Source: Bacillus sp. AFS006103 (GTDB lineage Bacteria > Bacillota > Bacilli > Bacillales > Cytobacillaceae). From it: a DNA stretch of 64,000 bases. Location: positions 162,821-226,820 of the forward strand of contig NTXX01000011.1 of assembly GCA_002559145.1 (NCBI GenBank), given 5' to 3'. Position numbers and translations under genes: made by a program. The notes below the pieces were generated by a model, which saw only the letters and a program-made list of their open reading frames with translations, was not told where the DNA came from and did no database searches. This document shows positions 22,656 to 32,949 of this stretch, in pieces. Positions within the stretch are counted from its first letter, which is position 1, and each line of letters starts with the position of its first letter.

Positions 22656-22685
22656 AAGAGTGGGGAAACCCGCTCTTTCGTTTTT
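22656..22685 (+). terminator. Leader terminator/attenuator before rimP
   Basis: AAGAGTGGG (22656-22664) and CCCGCTCTT (22669-22677) pair with one wobble across a GAAA loop. The T tract is interrupted (TCGTTTTT). The hairpin can end the polC transcript, and it also lies inside the leader of the rimP-nusA operon, where B. subtilis is reported to use a NusA-dependent terminator for autoregulation. Confidence 0.75.
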
Positions 22686-22775
22686 GTATAAATGTTTTTT
22701 CTTAGTGTAACATGATAAAACTTTCCGTGAACTACATACAATATGGGTGAAATTATCGGAAAAAGGAGGTAAAGC

Positions 22776-23246
22776 ATGAGCAAGGTAACGGAAGTTGTAG
22801 AAGAAATAGCCACGCCTATTTTTCAAGAACTTGGTTTAGAATTAGTGGAAATTGAGTATTTGAAAGAAGGGAAAAGTTGGTTTCTTCGCGTATATATCGA
22901 TAAAGACAACGGTGTTGATATTGAGGATTGCGGACTCGTTAGCGAAAAACTCAGCGAAAAACTCGATGAGCTTGATCCGATTCCCCATAACTATTTTCTT
23001 GAAGTTTCTTCACCTGGAGCAGAGCGTCCATTGAAAAAGGATAAAGATTTCCAAAAGGCAATCGGGAAAAATGTCTTTATCAAAACTTATGAACCAATCG
23101 ATGGGGAGAAAAGCTTCGAAGGGGAATTATTAGAATTTAATGGTCAACATTTAAAAATCGAAATGAAGATTAAAACACGAAAGAAAACGATTGAAATTCC
23201 CTATGAAAAAGTAGCCAACGCGCGATTAGCCGTCTCTTTTTCGTAA
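22776..23246 (+). CDS. rimP: Ribosome maturation factor RimP
   Basis: RimP assists late maturation of the 30S subunit. The 156-residue protein has the N-terminal domain with [19 protein letters not shown] and [18 protein letters not shown], the turn [11 protein letters not shown], and a C-terminal SH3-like barrel. AAAGGAGG precedes the ATG. It is the first gene of the nusA-infB cluster and begins about 170 bases after the predicted promoter, behind the leader hairpin. Confidence 0.96.
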   Translation: MSKVTEVVEEIATPIFQELGLELVEIEYLKEGKSWFLRVYIDKDNGVDIEDCGLVSEKLSEKLDELDPIPHNYFLEVSSPGAERPLKKDKDFQKAIGKNVFIKTYEPIDGEKSFEGELLEFNGQHLKIEMKIKTRKKTIEIPYEKVANARLAVSFS

Positions 23247-23282
23247 TGAAATAATAGATAAAGGATAGGGGGATACAAACAG

Positions 23283-24404
23283 ATGAGCAGCGAATTATTA
23301 GATGCTCTTACAATACTGGAAAGAGAAAAAGGTATTTCCAGAGATATTTTAATTGAGGCAATCGAGGCAGCTCTTGTATCGGCATATCGCCGAAACTTTA
23401 ATCAGGCCCAGAATGTTCGGATTGATTTGAATTTACAGGCAGGATCCATGCGTGTTTTTGCTAGAAAAGAAGTGGTCGATCAAGTATTTGACCCTCGTCT
23501 CGAAATTTCCTTAGAGGATGCCAGACAAATCACACCTAATTACCAAGTGGAAGATATTGTCGAAATGGAAGTAACACCTAAGGACTTTGGGCGGATTGCT
23601 GCTCAAACGGCAAAGCAAGTGGTTACTCAGCGTGTAAGAGAAGCAGAACGTGGAATTATTTATTCAGAGTTTATCGACCGTGAAGAAGATATTATGACCG
23701 GTATTGTCCAAAGACTGGATTCGAAATTCATTTATGTAAGTCTTGGGAAAATTGAGGCATTGTTACCTGTAAATGAGCAAATGCCAAATGAACGTTATAA
23801 GCCTCATGATCGAATAAAAGTATTTATTACCAAAGTTGAAAAGACGACGAAGGGACCGCAAATATTCGTATCTCGGACACATCCCGGTCTCTTAAAACGA
23901 TTATTTGAAATTGAAGTTCCGGAAATTTATGACGGAACTGTTGAAATTAAGTCAGTTGCCCGTGAGGCCGGAGATCGGTCGAAAATCTCAGTTCATTCTG
24001 ACAAAACTGAAGTAGACCCGGTTGGTTCATGTGTTGGACCTAAAGGTGCTAGAGTTCAAGCGGTAGTCAATGAATTAAAGGGTGAAAAAATAGATATTGT
24101 CAAGTGGTCAGCAGACCCGGTAGTGTTTGTGGCAAACTCTCTTAGCCCTTCAAAAGTTTTAGATGTAATGGTTAACGAGAATGAAAAAGCAACAACAGTT
24201 GTTGTTCCTGATTATCAACTTTCTTTAGCAATCGGGAAACGCGGACAAAATGCCCGCTTAGCTGCAAAATTAACTGGCTGGAAAATTGATATTAAATCAG
24301 AAACTGATGCACGTGAGATTGGAATTTATCCACGTGAAGAAACCATAAGACTTTTTGATGATCAAGTTGACACTGATTTCGATTATGAAGAAGAGTTGGA
24401 CTAA
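23283..24404 (+). CDS. nusA: Transcription termination/antitermination factor NusA
   Basis: NusA binds RNA polymerase and nascent RNA and promotes pausing and hairpin-dependent termination. The 373 residues contain an N-terminal polymerase-binding domain (about 1-125), an S1 domain (about 130-200) and two KH domains (about 205-345) with [15 protein letters not shown] and [15 protein letters not shown]. As usual in Firmicutes it lacks the C-terminal acidic repeats of E. coli NusA. It is the likely effector of the leader terminator of its own operon at 22656. Confidence 0.98.
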   Translation: MSSELLDALTILEREKGISRDILIEAIEAALVSAYRRNFNQAQNVRIDLNLQAGSMRVFARKEVVDQVFDPRLEISLEDARQITPNYQVEDIVEMEVTPKDFGRIAAQTAKQVVTQRVREAERGIIYSEFIDREEDIMTGIVQRLDSKFIYVSLGKIEALLPVNEQMPNERYKPHDRIKVFITKVEKTTKGPQIFVSRTHPGLLKRLFEIEVPEIYDGTVEIKSVAREAGDRSKISVHSDKTEVDPVGSCVGPKGARVQAVVNELKGEKIDIVKWSADPVVFVANSLSPSKVLDVMVNENEKATTVVVPDYQLSLAIGKRGQNARLAAKLTGWKIDIKSETDAREIGIYPREETIRLFDDQVDTDFDYEEELD

Positions 24405-24423
24405 AAAGTGAGGTGAATGATGA

Positions 24424-24696
24424 ATGAACAATCAGAAAAAAGTTCCTATGCGCAAATGTGTGGCAACCGGTGAAATGAAACCGAAAAAAGAACTTGTTCG
24501 CATCGTTCGCTCAAAAGAAGGGGAAGTATCCATTGACCTGACGGGGAAGAAATCCGGAAGGGGTGCCTACCTTTCAAGGGACAAGGAAGCTGTCTTACTT
24601 GCCAAGAAAAAGAATACCCTATCTAATCACTTACAGGTTTCTATAAATGATTCGTTATACGAAGAGCTACTTGAGCTTATAGAGAAGGAGAACTGA
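24424..24696 (+). CDS. rnpM: YlxR/RnpM family RNA-binding protein (DUF448)
   Basis: Small basic protein of 90 residues of the YlxR family, recently reported in B. subtilis to bind and modulate RNase P (hence RnpM). The signature [21 protein letters not shown] and the conserved GRGAYLSRD are present. It is the third gene of the rimP-nusA operon, starting 20 bases after nusA behind GAGGTGA. The family assignment is secure; the molecular role is from recent literature as I recall it. Confidence 0.93.
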   Translation: MNNQKKVPMRKCVATGEMKPKKELVRIVRSKEGEVSIDLTGKKSGRGAYLSRDKEAVLLAKKKNTLSNHLQVSINDSLYEELLELIEKEN

Positions 24697-24704
24697 CAAT
24701 CCAA

Positions 24705-25007
24705 ATGAAACAAAATCAATGGATGTCATTGCTTGGCTTGGCCAATCGAGCACGCAAAATCATATCAGGTGAGGAACTAACCGTGAAGCAGATTCAAAGC
24801 GGAAAGGCGTATCTCATTTTATTATCCGCAGATGCTTCTGCAAATACGACAAAAAAGATTACTGATAAGTGTAATTCGTATGAGGTTCCATATAAAATTG
24901 TGGAAAATCGTCACCTTCTTGGTCAAGCAATTGGCAAGGAAGCCCGCGTTGTTGTAGCTGTTCTGGATGTTGGATTTGCCAAGAAAATGGTAACGTTGCT
25001 CGATTAA
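24705..25007 (+). CDS. ylxQ: L7Ae-family RNA-binding protein YlxQ
   Basis: Protein of 100 residues of the L7Ae/L30e/S12e fold, in the group whose members bind kink-turn RNA. Visible motifs are [43 protein letters not shown] and the C-terminal [14 protein letters not shown]. It begins 8 bases after ylxR, behind AGAAGGAGA, and lies between ylxR and infB as in other Bacillaceae. Its exact RNA target cannot be read from the sequence. Confidence 0.92.
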   Translation: MKQNQWMSLLGLANRARKIISGEELTVKQIQSGKAYLILLSADASANTTKKITDKCNSYEVPYKIVENRHLLGQAIGKEARVVVAVLDVGFAKKMVTLLD

Positions 25008-25026
25008 ATCTAGCGGGGGTGAAAAG

Positions 25027-27345
25027 ATGAGTAAAATACGTGTATATGAGTATGCAAAAAAACACAACATTTCAAGTAAAGAAATCATCACAAAACTAAA
25101 AGAAATGAACATAGAGGTCTCCAATCATATGGCAACAATAGAAGACGCAGAAGTTAAAAAGCTTGACGAAACATTCAGTAAAAAGGATAACAAGGCACCA
25201 CAGCAAAAACAAGAGAATAGTCAAACTGGACAACAGCCACAACGATCTACAAACTCTCGTCCAACTCAAGCGCAGCGTCAAAACCAAAGACCTGCACAGT
25301 CAACGCAAAGGCCGCAAGTTCAGACGAAAACTCCTAAAGCATTTGAAGAAGCTGCAGATAAAAATGCCGCTCCTAGCAAAGTTAAAGTTGTTTCTCCTCC
25401 AAAAACGGTCGAAGGCAAGAAGCAAAACCAGGAAACTCAATCGAAAGAAAATAAGGTCTTCAACAATGCTGATAAAGCTAAGGCCAAGCCTTATAATAAT
25501 TTCAATCAAAATCGCAATAATAATAATAAAAAGAAGAAGACTCATACTCCAGTTCAACAAGCCCAGCCACAGAAGAGAAAAGAGAAGGAGCTTCCAGCTA
25601 AAATTACTTTTAGTGAATCACTAACTGTAGGTGAATTAGCGAAAAAGATTTATCGTGAGCCTTCAGAGATTATTAAAAAGCTCTTTTTACTTGGTGTCAT
25701 GGCAACTATTAATCAAGTCTTAGATAAAGATGCGATTGAATTAATTGCAAGTGAGTATGGGGTTGAAGTGGAAGAAGAAATTAAAATAGATACCACAGAT
25801 CTTGAAGTGTATTTTACAGAGGATTCTGAGGAATCACTCATTGAAAGACCTTCTGTTGTAACAATAATGGGTCACGTTGACCATGGTAAAACAACCTTGC
25901 TCGATTCCATTCGTAACACAAAGGTGACAGAAGGTGAAGCTGGGGGAATTACCCAGCATATTGGTGCCTACCAAGTAGTGGAAAATGGCAAAAAAATAAC
26001 CTTCCTTGATACACCTGGACACGCTGCATTTACGACGATGCGTGCACGTGGTGCTAAAATAACCGATATTACAATCTTAGTTGTAGCCGCAGATGACGGT
26101 GTTATGCCGCAAACTGTTGAAGCAATCAACCATGCGAAGGCTGCTGAGGTTCCAATTATTGTAGCTGTTAATAAAATGGATAAAGAAGCTGCAAATGTTG
26201 ACCGGGTAATGCAAGAATTGACGGAACATGGATTAGTATCCGAAGCATGGGGCGGGGAAACTATCTTTGTACCTCTTTCTGCAAAAACCGGAGAAGGAAT
26301 TGACACGCTTCTTGAAATGATCTTACTGGTTGGTGAAGTAGAGGAATACAAAGCCAACCCAAATCGTAAAGCCGTTGGTACTGTTATCGAAGCACAATTA
26401 GATAAGGGTCGTGGCTCTGTCGCAACCTTACTCGTTCAAAACGGTACTCTAAAGATTGGTGATCCAATTGTTGTTGGGCATACGTTTGGTCGTGTCCGTG
26501 CAATGGTGAATGACAAAGGACGCCGCGTCAAAGAAGCTGGTCCGTCAACACCAGTTGAAATAACTGGACTCAATGACGTGCCACAAGCAGGAGATCGTTT
26601 CGTTGTGTTTGAGGACGAAAAAACTGCCCGTCAAGTTGGCGAAGCGCGCGCTCAAACAGCGTTAGTTGCTCAGCGTGGTGAAAAGTCGATTGTTAGCTTA
26701 GAAACATTATTTGACCAATTGAAGCAAGGTGAAATGAAGGATTTAAATATCATCCTTAAAGCCGACGTTCAAGGGTCTGCTGAAGCGGTTGCCGCTTCAT
26801 TGCAAAAAATAGATGTTGAAGGTGTTAACATCAAAATTATCCATAGTGGTGCAGGTGCGATTAATGAATCAGATATTAGTCTTGCCGCTGCCTCAAATGC
26901 GATTGTTATCGGTTTTAACGTTCGCCCTGATGTAAATGCAAAACGCGCAGCTGAAGCGGAGAAAGTGGACGTTCGTCTTCACCGGATTATCTATAAAGTA
27001 ATCGAAGAGATAGAAGCAGCAATGAAAGGTATGCTAGATCCTGAATTCCAAGAAAAAATTATTGGTCAAGCAGAAATTCGCCAGACCTTTAAAGTTTCAA
27101 AGGTCGGAACAATTGCCGGTTCCTATGTAACTGATGGTAAAATTACTCGGGATAGCGGTATTCGTTTAATACGTAATGGTGTTGTTACGTTTGAAGGGAA
27201 TATTGACGCGTTAAAACGATTTAAGGATGATGTAAAAGAAGTTGCCCAAGGGTACGAATGTGGTATTACCATTAAAAACTTTAATGATGTTAAGGAAGGC
27301 GACATCATTGAAGCATATGTAATGGAAGAAATTGAACGGAAATGA
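25027..27345 (+). CDS. infB: Translation initiation factor IF-2
   Basis: IF-2 is the GTPase that brings fMet-tRNA to the 30S subunit and promotes subunit joining. The 772-residue protein has an N-terminal IF2_N helix module ([22 protein letters not shown]). A long low-complexity linker rich in Gln, Asn, Lys and Pro follows (about 60-190). A second IF2_N module is next, then the G domain with GHVDHGKT at 282-289, DTPGHAA and NKMDK, and domains II-IV. The linker makes it somewhat longer than the B. subtilis protein. ylxP overlaps by 4 bases (ATGA). Confidence 0.98.
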   Translation: MSKIRVYEYAKKHNISSKEIITKLKEMNIEVSNHMATIEDAEVKKLDETFSKKDNKAPQQKQENSQTGQQPQRSTNSRPTQAQRQNQRPAQSTQRPQVQTKTPKAFEEAADKNAAPSKVKVVSPPKTVEGKKQNQETQSKENKVFNNADKAKAKPYNNFNQNRNNNNKKKKTHTPVQQAQPQKRKEKELPAKITFSESLTVGELAKKIYREPSEIIKKLFLLGVMATINQVLDKDAIELIASEYGVEVEEEIKIDTTDLEVYFTEDSEESLIERPSVVTIMGHVDHGKTTLLDSIRNTKVTEGEAGGITQHIGAYQVVENGKKITFLDTPGHAAFTTMRARGAKITDITILVVAADDGVMPQTVEAINHAKAAEVPIIVAVNKMDKEAANVDRVMQELTEHGLVSEAWGGETIFVPLSAKTGEGIDTLLEMILLVGEVEEYKANPNRKAVGTVIEAQLDKGRGSVATLLVQNGTLKIGDPIVVGHTFGRVRAMVNDKGRRVKEAGPSTPVEITGLNDVPQAGDRFVVFEDEKTARQVGEARAQTALVAQRGEKSIVSLETLFDQLKQGEMKDLNIILKADVQGSAEAVAASLQKIDVEGVNIKIIHSGAGAINESDISLAAASNAIVIGFNVRPDVNAKRAAEAEKVDVRLHRIIYKVIEEIEAAMKGMLDPEFQEKIIGQAEIRQTFKVSKVGTIAGSYVTDGKITRDSGIRLIRNGVVTFEGNIDALKRFKDDVKEVAQGYECGITIKNFNDVKEGDIIEAYVMEEIERK

Positions 27346-27623
27346 TCATCGGTTCGGCCGTTTGTGAATGTCTGATTTATGATGCTCATTCTTTAAAAGA
27401 GAAAAGGGCTGTTCTGCAACGAATTCTTACACGTTTAAAACAGAAATATAATGTTTCTGTATCAGAAGTGGGGTTTCAAGATATGTGGCAACGAACGAAA
27501 ATTGCCATCGTTGTTGTCACTTCCACACGTGTAACGACGGAACATGAGTTGCAAAATGCTTTGAAATTAATCGATTCTTTTCCAGAAATAGAGAGAACGA
27601 TCACCGAGATTGAATGGCTTTAA
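27342..27623 (+). CDS. ylxP: YlxP family protein (DUF503)
   Basis: A 93-residue protein of the DUF503 family, always found between infB and rbfA in Bacillaceae. Visible features are [40 protein letters not shown] and a ferredoxin-like beta-alpha alternation. Its ATG overlaps the infB stop (ATGA), so it is probably translationally coupled. The function is not established; the context suggests a role in ribosome assembly or initiation, which is inference. Confidence 0.9.
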   Translation: MIIGSAVCECLIYDAHSLKEKRAVLQRILTRLKQKYNVSVSEVGFQDMWQRTKIAIVVVTSTRVTTEHELQNALKLIDSFPEIERTITEIEWL

Positions 27624-27640
27624 GTTAAGAGGTGAATGTG

Positions 27641-28012
27641 ATGAGCCACAGAGCAAATCGTGTAGGCGAACAAATGAAAAAAGAACTAGGTGACATCATC
27701 GGACGTAAAATCAAGGATCCACGGATTGGTTTTGTGACGGTTACCGACGTTGAAGTAACAGGAGATTTACAACAAGCAAAAGTATATATTTCCGTATTAG
27801 GCGATGAAGAGCAAAGGGAAAATACGTTAAAAGGTTTGGCCAAAGCAAAAGGCTTTATTCGAACTGAAATCGGCCACCGTATCCGTCTTCGTAAAACACC
27901 TGAAATCATCTTTGAATGGGATGAATCTATTGATTACGGAAATCGAATTGATACACTTCTTCATCAACTCCATAAGGATGAAAAACCTTTAGAAAAAAGT
28001 GAAGAAGAATAA
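27641..28012 (+). CDS. rbfA: Ribosome-binding factor A
   Basis: RbfA binds the 30S subunit and helps mature the 5' end of 16S rRNA. The start at 27641, after AGAGGTGAATGTG, gives 123 residues beginning [16 protein letters not shown]; the GTG at 27632 is inside the ribosome binding site. The KH-like fold motifs [21 protein letters not shown] and [18 protein letters not shown] are clear. The C-terminal tail is rich in Glu and Lys. A terminator follows immediately. Confidence 0.96.
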   Translation: MSHRANRVGEQMKKELGDIIGRKIKDPRIGFVTVTDVEVTGDLQQAKVYISVLGDEEQRENTLKGLAKAKGFIRTEIGHRIRLRKTPEIIFEWDESIDYGNRIDTLLHQLHKDEKPLEKSEEE

Positions 28013-28013
28013 T

Positions 28014-28042
28014 TGGATAGACATTGTCTATCCTTTTTTTTC
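28014..28042 (+). terminator. Intrinsic terminator after rbfA
   Basis: GGATAGAC (28015-28022) and GTCTATCC (28026-28033) form a perfect 8-bp stem with loop ATT, followed by eight T. It separates truB-ribF from the upstream operon, possibly with read-through. Confidence 0.9.
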
Positions 28043-28071
28043 GATGAAATTTTTGATTGGAGGACAACTGA

Positions 28072-28992
28072 TTGGAAGGCATAATACCTTTATTTAAACC
28101 CGCAGGCTTAACATCCCATGACTGTGTTTTTAGGTTACGGAAAATATTAAAAACAAAAAAAGTAGGTCATACAGGCACATTAGATCCAGACGTCACTGGA
28201 GTGCTTCCTATATGCATAGGAAAGGCGACGAAAGTTGCTGAATACATAACAGATGCTGGTAAAACTTATGAGGGAGAAGTAACGATTGGTTTTTCGACCA
28301 CAACGGAAGACGCCTCAGGTGAAATAGTGGCACAGAAACCGGTAAACCGGATCATTCAACGAGAAGAGATTCTACAAATACTTCAATCAATCACAGGTGA
28401 AATTGAACAAACCCCGCCAATGTTCTCAGCGGTGAAAGTAGGCGGGGTCCGTCTGTATGAATTAGCCAGGAAGGGGATTGAGGTCGAACGGCCAACTAGG
28501 AAGGTAACGATTTATTCAATTGTACTATTAGATGGTCGTTCTGAATTTATTGGTGAAACCATTACATTTAGGTTTAGAGTCAGTTGTAGTAAAGGAACTT
28601 ATATTCGAACCTTAGCAGTCATGATAGGTGAAATGTTAGGCTACCCCGCACATATGTCGTTCTTACAAAGAGTTCAATCAGCTTCATATTCATTAGAGGA
28701 TTGTTTGACTTTCGAAGAGATTGAAAGACATATGGAAGAAGGAACAATTTCGAGTGTATTAAGACCACTAGAAACTGCACTTTCTGATTTGCCGAAATTA
28801 CTAATTAATGATAAAGTAGCAGAGAAAGTGAAAAATGGTGCATTATTACAGATGCCAGAACATTTATCAACAAGTAACGGACCAATTGTCACTGAAACTG
28901 CTGATGGACTAGCTCTGGCTATTTATTCAAGACATCCCAGCAAGCCAGACCTCTTTAAACCAGTTAAAGTGTTACGTAATGATTTAGATTAA
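28072..28992 (+). CDS. truB: tRNA pseudouridine-55 synthase
   Basis: TruB makes pseudouridine 55 in the T loop of tRNA. The 306-residue protein has a TTG start behind TTGGAGGA. The catalytic aspartate is Asp38 in GHTGTLDPDVTG. The PUA-like C-terminal region follows LPKLLIND. The gene lies 60 bases after rbfA and 31 bases before ribF. Its product acts on the same T loop as TrmFO encoded upstream. Confidence 0.97.
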   Translation: MEGIIPLFKPAGLTSHDCVFRLRKILKTKKVGHTGTLDPDVTGVLPICIGKATKVAEYITDAGKTYEGEVTIGFSTTTEDASGEIVAQKPVNRIIQREEILQILQSITGEIEQTPPMFSAVKVGGVRLYELARKGIEVERPTRKVTIYSIVLLDGRSEFIGETITFRFRVSCSKGTYIRTLAVMIGEMLGYPAHMSFLQRVQSASYSLEDCLTFEEIERHMEEGTISSVLRPLETALSDLPKLLINDKVAEKVKNGALLQMPEHLSTSNGPIVTETADGLALAIYSRHPSKPDLFKPVKVLRNDLD

Positions 28993-29022
28993 AAAGGTAC
29001 GGTATAGAAAAGGTGAGTTTCA

Positions 29023-29967
29023 TTGGAAGTAATTAGGCTTAGATTTCCATATAAAAACATAAATGCTGAAAATCCACCCCTAGCTCTGGCTCTGGGTTAT
29101 TTTGACGGAGTGCATCGTGGACATCAACAAGTGATTCTTGAGGCAAAAAAGCATGCTGATGAAAAAGGTATTTGCAGTGCGGTCATGACATTTGATCCCC
29201 ATCCCTCCGTTGTATTAGGAAAAACCGAGCAGCAGATTCAGTATATCACCCCATTAACTGAAAAAATAAAAATCATTGAAGAACTTGGTATTGATTATTT
29301 ATTTATCATTAATTTTACCACTGAATTTGCTAATTTGCTGCCACAGGAATTCATTGACCAATACGTGATTGGACTGAATGTAATGCACGTGGTTGCTGGT
29401 TTTGATTTTACTTATGGGCGCATGGGAAAAGGAACAATGGAAACATTGCCCTTTCATTCAAGAAATCAATTTTCTTATTCTGTCGTTCCAAAGTTCACTC
29501 AGGCTGACGAAAAGGTTAGTTCAACTAGAATTCGAAAGCTGCTTAAAGAGGGAAGAACAGACACGCTTCTATCACTTCTTGGTCGATATTATACTACCTC
29601 GGGCATTGTCATTCACGGAGATAAACGAGGCAGAACGATTGGCTTTCCAACGGCAAATGTTGACATAAATGATGATTATATTATCCCGCCGCTCGGTGTG
29701 TATGCAGTTAGAATGAAAGTAGACACAGACCCGCAATGGTACAATGGAGTTTGTAATATTGGTTACAAACCCACCTTTAATAAGGAAGCCTTACATACTT
29801 CTGTCGAAGTACATTTATTCAACTTTAATGAGGATATCTATGGTAAAGAAGTGGTCATTCAGTGGCATCTTCCCTTACGAAAAGAACAGAAATTCTCAGG
29901 TATTGCAGAGCTGGTTGCTCAAATAGAAAAAGATAAACAAAATTCTTTAAATTATTTTAAAAATTAG
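29023..29967 (+). CDS. ribF: Bifunctional riboflavin kinase / FAD synthetase
   Basis: RibF converts riboflavin to FMN and then FAD. The 314-residue protein has an N-terminal adenylyltransferase domain (GYFDGVHRGHQ near residue 27) and a C-terminal flavokinase domain with GDKRGRTIGFPTANV. The start is TTG behind AAAGGTGAG. It ends the cluster; a partial repeat element lies 10 bases beyond its stop, in place of an obvious terminator. Confidence 0.97.
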   Translation: MEVIRLRFPYKNINAENPPLALALGYFDGVHRGHQQVILEAKKHADEKGICSAVMTFDPHPSVVLGKTEQQIQYITPLTEKIKIIEELGIDYLFIINFTTEFANLLPQEFIDQYVIGLNVMHVVAGFDFTYGRMGKGTMETLPFHSRNQFSYSVVPKFTQADEKVSSTRIRKLLKEGRTDTLLSLLGRYYTTSGIVIHGDKRGRTIGFPTANVDINDDYIIPPLGVYAVRMKVDTDPQWYNGVCNIGYKPTFNKEALHTSVEVHLFNFNEDIYGKEVVIQWHLPLRKEQKFSGIAELVAQIEKDKQNSLNYFKN

Positions 29968-29977
29968 GCTTGCCATG

Positions 29978-30004
29978 TTGAGGGAGCGCCTGGAGCGGAA
30001 ATCA
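29978..30004 (+). repeat. Partial copy of the intergenic repeat seen at the left edge
   Basis: GAGCGCCTGGAGCGGAAATC followed by AACAG matches the end of the element at 67-91 (AAGCGCCTGGAGTGGAAGTC and AACAG), with a few substitutions. Only the right-hand end is present; the GC-rich palindromic core is missing. Confidence 0.7.
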
Positions 30005-30090
30005 ACAGAGACTATAAATAAGACGATCTTCTTAATTCTAATCTTAAAAAAGTGTTTTTCTTACAATAAACTTAGGTATAGCCTTGCTTT

Positions 30091-30118
30091 TTGACGAGAA
30101 AAGTTGTATTCTTATTAA
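30091..30118 (+). promoter_or_regulatory. Candidate sigma-A promoter of rpsO
   Basis: TTGACG (30091-30096), a 16-base spacer and TATTAA (30113-30118). A competing reading is TTGCTT (30084-30089) with TATTCT 17 bases on. Either gives a leader of 80-95 bases. Confidence 0.5.
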
Positions 30119-30131
30119 CGTATTAAAAATA

Positions 30132-30199
30132 ACCTCTACTTGGCAAGGCGAATCACCAACGCTTGCTCAGTAACAGGGGATTTGTAAAATTTAGGAGGT
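30132..30199 (+). promoter_or_regulatory. rpsO leader with potential S15 autoregulatory structure
   Basis: A hairpin pairs GCAAGGCG (30143-30150) with CGCTTGC (30160-30166) with one bulge. Outside it, ACCTC (30132-30136) can pair with GAGGT (30195-30199), the ribosome binding site of rpsO. S15 is known to repress its own translation through 5' leader structures in several bacterial groups, including Bacillaceae. The assignment here is by position and structure only. Confidence 0.5.
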
Positions 30200-30201
30200 G
30201 A

Positions 30202-30477
<276 letters not shown>

Positions 30478-30484
30478 TTTACAG

Positions 30485-30509
30485 AAGCGGGATTATTCCC
30501 GCTTTTTTA
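30485..30509 (+). terminator. Intrinsic terminator after rpsO
   Basis: AAGCGGGA (30485-30492) and TCCCGCTT (30497-30504) form a perfect 8-bp stem with loop TTAT, then TTTTATT. Confidence 0.9.
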
Positions 30510-30717
30510 TTAGCCTAAAAAGAAGAAAAGAAAATAAAGAATTTTTTATACATATTTTTAAGTCAGTAATTTTTGTGCATACTATTAAGGTGATTACCTA
30601 TTGAAACAACAGCTTTTTAAGCTTTTTAATAAAAGTAAATTTAGTATGATGAGTAAAGCGGGAGTGAAAATTTTCGCATCATCCTCCTAAGTGATTTAGA
30701 TAGAGAGGGGTAAAAAT

Positions 30718-32835
30718 ATGGAACAATTGAAACATGAGTATTCCATGGTTTGGGCAGGCCGTAAATTAACTGTCGAAATTGGACAATTAGCTAAACAAGC
30801 AAGCGGTGCGGTCCTAGTACGCTATGGAGATACAGCAGTATTAAGTACGGCTACTGCCTCAAAAGAGCCAAAAAACTTGGACTTTTTTCCATTAACAGTT
30901 AACTATGAAGAGCGGTTATATGCAGTGGGGAAAATCCCGGGCGGTTTTATTAAACGTGAGGGCCGTCCAAGTGAAAAAGCAATATTAGCAAGCAGGCTTA
31001 TTGACAGACCCATTCGTCCGCTATTTGCTGATGGATTTCGCAATGATGTTCAAGTTATTAGTATTGTTATGAGTGTGGACCAAGATTGTTCTACAGAAAT
31101 GGCTGCAATGTTTGGTTCTTCATTAGCACTAAGTACATCCGATATCCCGTTTGAAGGTCCAATTGCAGGTGTGGTTGTAGGTCGAGTTAACAATGAATTT
31201 GTCGTTAACCCAACTGTTGAACAAGCTGAAAAAAGTGACATTCATTTAACTGTTGCCGGTACTAAGGATGCAATCAACATGGTAGAGGCAGGGGCGTTAG
31301 AGGTTCCTGAGGAAACAATGCTTGAAGCCATTATGTTTGGTCATAATGAGATAAAACGCTTAATTGAGTTTCAAGAAAAAATTGTCGCTGAAATTGGCAA
31401 ACCAAAGAGAGAGATTTCTCTTTATGAAATTGATAAAGAACTCGAGGCCGAGGTTCGGGAAATCTGTGAAGCTGATATGTTAAATGCCATTCAGGTACAA
31501 GAAAAGCATGCCCGTGAAGATGCCATTAAAGAAGTCAAAAACCAGGTTATTTCCAAATATGTGGAACAAGAAGCCACAGATGAAGATATGAAGCAAGTGA
31601 AACAAATATTGGACAAGATTGTCAAAGGTGAAGTTCGTCGATTAATTACGGTAGAAAAGGTTCGTCCAGATGGACGGAAAATTGATGAAATTCGACCATT
31701 GTCCTCACAGATAGGTATTTTGCCTCGTACCCACGGTTCAGGTCTTTTCACACGTGGACAAACTCAAGCGCTTAGTATCTGTACGCTTGGGGCAATGGGG
31801 GATGTACAAATCCTTGATGGTCTTGGAATTGAGGAAGAAAAACGCTTTATGCATCATTATAACTTCCCTCAATTCAGTGTTGGAGAAACCGGTCCAATCC
31901 GTGGTCCGGGACGTCGTGAAATTGGTCATGGTGCCCTCGGCGAACGTGCACTTGAGCCAATTGTTCCGTCTGAAAAGGATTTCCCATATACGATTCGTCT
32001 TGTATCTGAAGTACTTGAATCGAATGGTTCCACTTCTCAAGCAAGTATTTGTGCTAGTACATTAGCTATGATGGATGCTGGTGTTCCAATTAAAGCTCCA
32101 GTAGCAGGTATTGCAATGGGCCTTGTAAAATCAGGAGAGCATTATACCGTTTTATCTGATATTCAAGGGATGGAAGATCATTTAGGAGATATGGACTTTA
32201 AAGTAGCGGGTACTGCAAAAGGTGTTACTGCACTTCAAATGGATATTAAGATTGAAGGTCTTTCCCGTGAAATTTTAGAAGAGGCCCTTCAGCAGGCAAA
32301 AGTGGGCAGAATGCATATTTTAAATTCTATGTTGGCTACTATTTCTGAACCGAGAGCAGAGCTTTCACAGTTTGCACCAAAAATCTTGACGATGACAATC
32401 AATCCAGATAAAATTCGTGATGTTATTGGACCAAGCGGTAAGCAAATCAATAAGATTATTGAAGAAACTGGCGTAAAGATTGATATCGAGCAGGATGGTA
32501 CCGTATTTATTGCATCAACAAATCAAGAAATGAACCAAAAAGCAAAGAAAATCATTGAAGATATTGTTCGTGAAGTTCAAGTAGGCGAAATGTATCTTGG
32601 TAAGGTAAAACGAATTGAAAAATTTGGAGCCTTCTTGGAAATCTTTGCTGGTAAAGATGGTCTCGTTCATATATCTGAACTTGCTGAAGAGCGAGTAGGT
32701 AAAGTGGAGGATGTTATCAAAATCGGGGACGAACTATTAGTTAAAGTAACCGAGATTGATAAACAGGGTCGTGTAAACCTTTCTCGCAAAGCCGTCTTAA
32801 AAGAACAGCGTGAAAAGGCCGAAGAAAGTAAATAA
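30718..32835 (+). CDS. pnp: Polyribonucleotide nucleotidyltransferase (PNPase)
   Basis: PNPase degrades RNA 3' to 5' by phosphorolysis. The 705-residue protein has two RNase PH-like domains (about 1-230 and 310-540), with the helical linker between them. A KH domain ([15 protein letters not shown]) and an S1 domain ([17 protein letters not shown]) close the protein. GAGAGGGG precedes the ATG. RNase Y and RNase J2, the other main decay enzymes, are also in this window. Confidence 0.98.
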   Translation: MEQLKHEYSMVWAGRKLTVEIGQLAKQASGAVLVRYGDTAVLSTATASKEPKNLDFFPLTVNYEERLYAVGKIPGGFIKREGRPSEKAILASRLIDRPIRPLFADGFRNDVQVISIVMSVDQDCSTEMAAMFGSSLALSTSDIPFEGPIAGVVVGRVNNEFVVNPTVEQAEKSDIHLTVAGTKDAINMVEAGALEVPEETMLEAIMFGHNEIKRLIEFQEKIVAEIGKPKREISLYEIDKELEAEVREICEADMLNAIQVQEKHAREDAIKEVKNQVISKYVEQEATDEDMKQVKQILDKIVKGEVRRLITVEKVRPDGRKIDEIRPLSSQIGILPRTHGSGLFTRGQTQALSICTLGAMGDVQILDGLGIEEEKRFMHHYNFPQFSVGETGPIRGPGRREIGHGALGERALEPIVPSEKDFPYTIRLVSEVLESNGSTSQASICASTLAMMDAGVPIKAPVAGIAMGLVKSGEHYTVLSDIQGMEDHLGDMDFKVAGTAKGVTALQMDIKIEGLSREILEEALQQAKVGRMHILNSMLATISEPRAELSQFAPKILTMTINPDKIRDVIGPSGKQINKIIEETGVKIDIEQDGTVFIASTNQEMNQKAKKIIEDIVREVQVGEMYLGKVKRIEKFGAFLEIFAGKDGLVHISELAEERVGKVEDVIKIGDELLVKVTEIDKQGRVNLSRKAVLKEQREKAEESK

Positions 32836-32844
32836 TAAATAGGC

Positions 32845-32871
32845 AAGTCAGGGTAATTACCCTGGCTTTTT
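32845..32871 (+). terminator. Intrinsic terminator after pnp
   Basis: AGTCAGGGT (32846-32854) and ACCCTGGCT (32859-32867) pair with one wobble around AATT, followed by TTTT. Confidence 0.85.
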
Positions 32872-32902
32872 ACATATGTTGTATAAGTGAACCTACAGTT
32901 CT

Positions 32903-32927
32903 ACCTTGTCCCTTTTATACATACTCT
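32903..32927 (+). promoter_or_regulatory. Weak candidate sporulation (sigma-E/K-like) promoter of ylxY
   Basis: CATACTCT (32920-32927) fits the -10 pattern CATAnnnT shared by sigma-E and sigma-K promoters. The -35 region is poor. The call leans on ylxY being a sporulation-associated family. Confidence 0.3.
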
Positions 32928-32949
32928 GTATGGAAAGGGGGAAGGTTAG

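Noticed and set aside
30646..30682. ATGAT/ATCAT hairpin in the pnp leader as an RNase-processed autoregulatory stem
   Set aside because: Pairing is short with a large one-sided bulge; not convincing without comparison to relatives.
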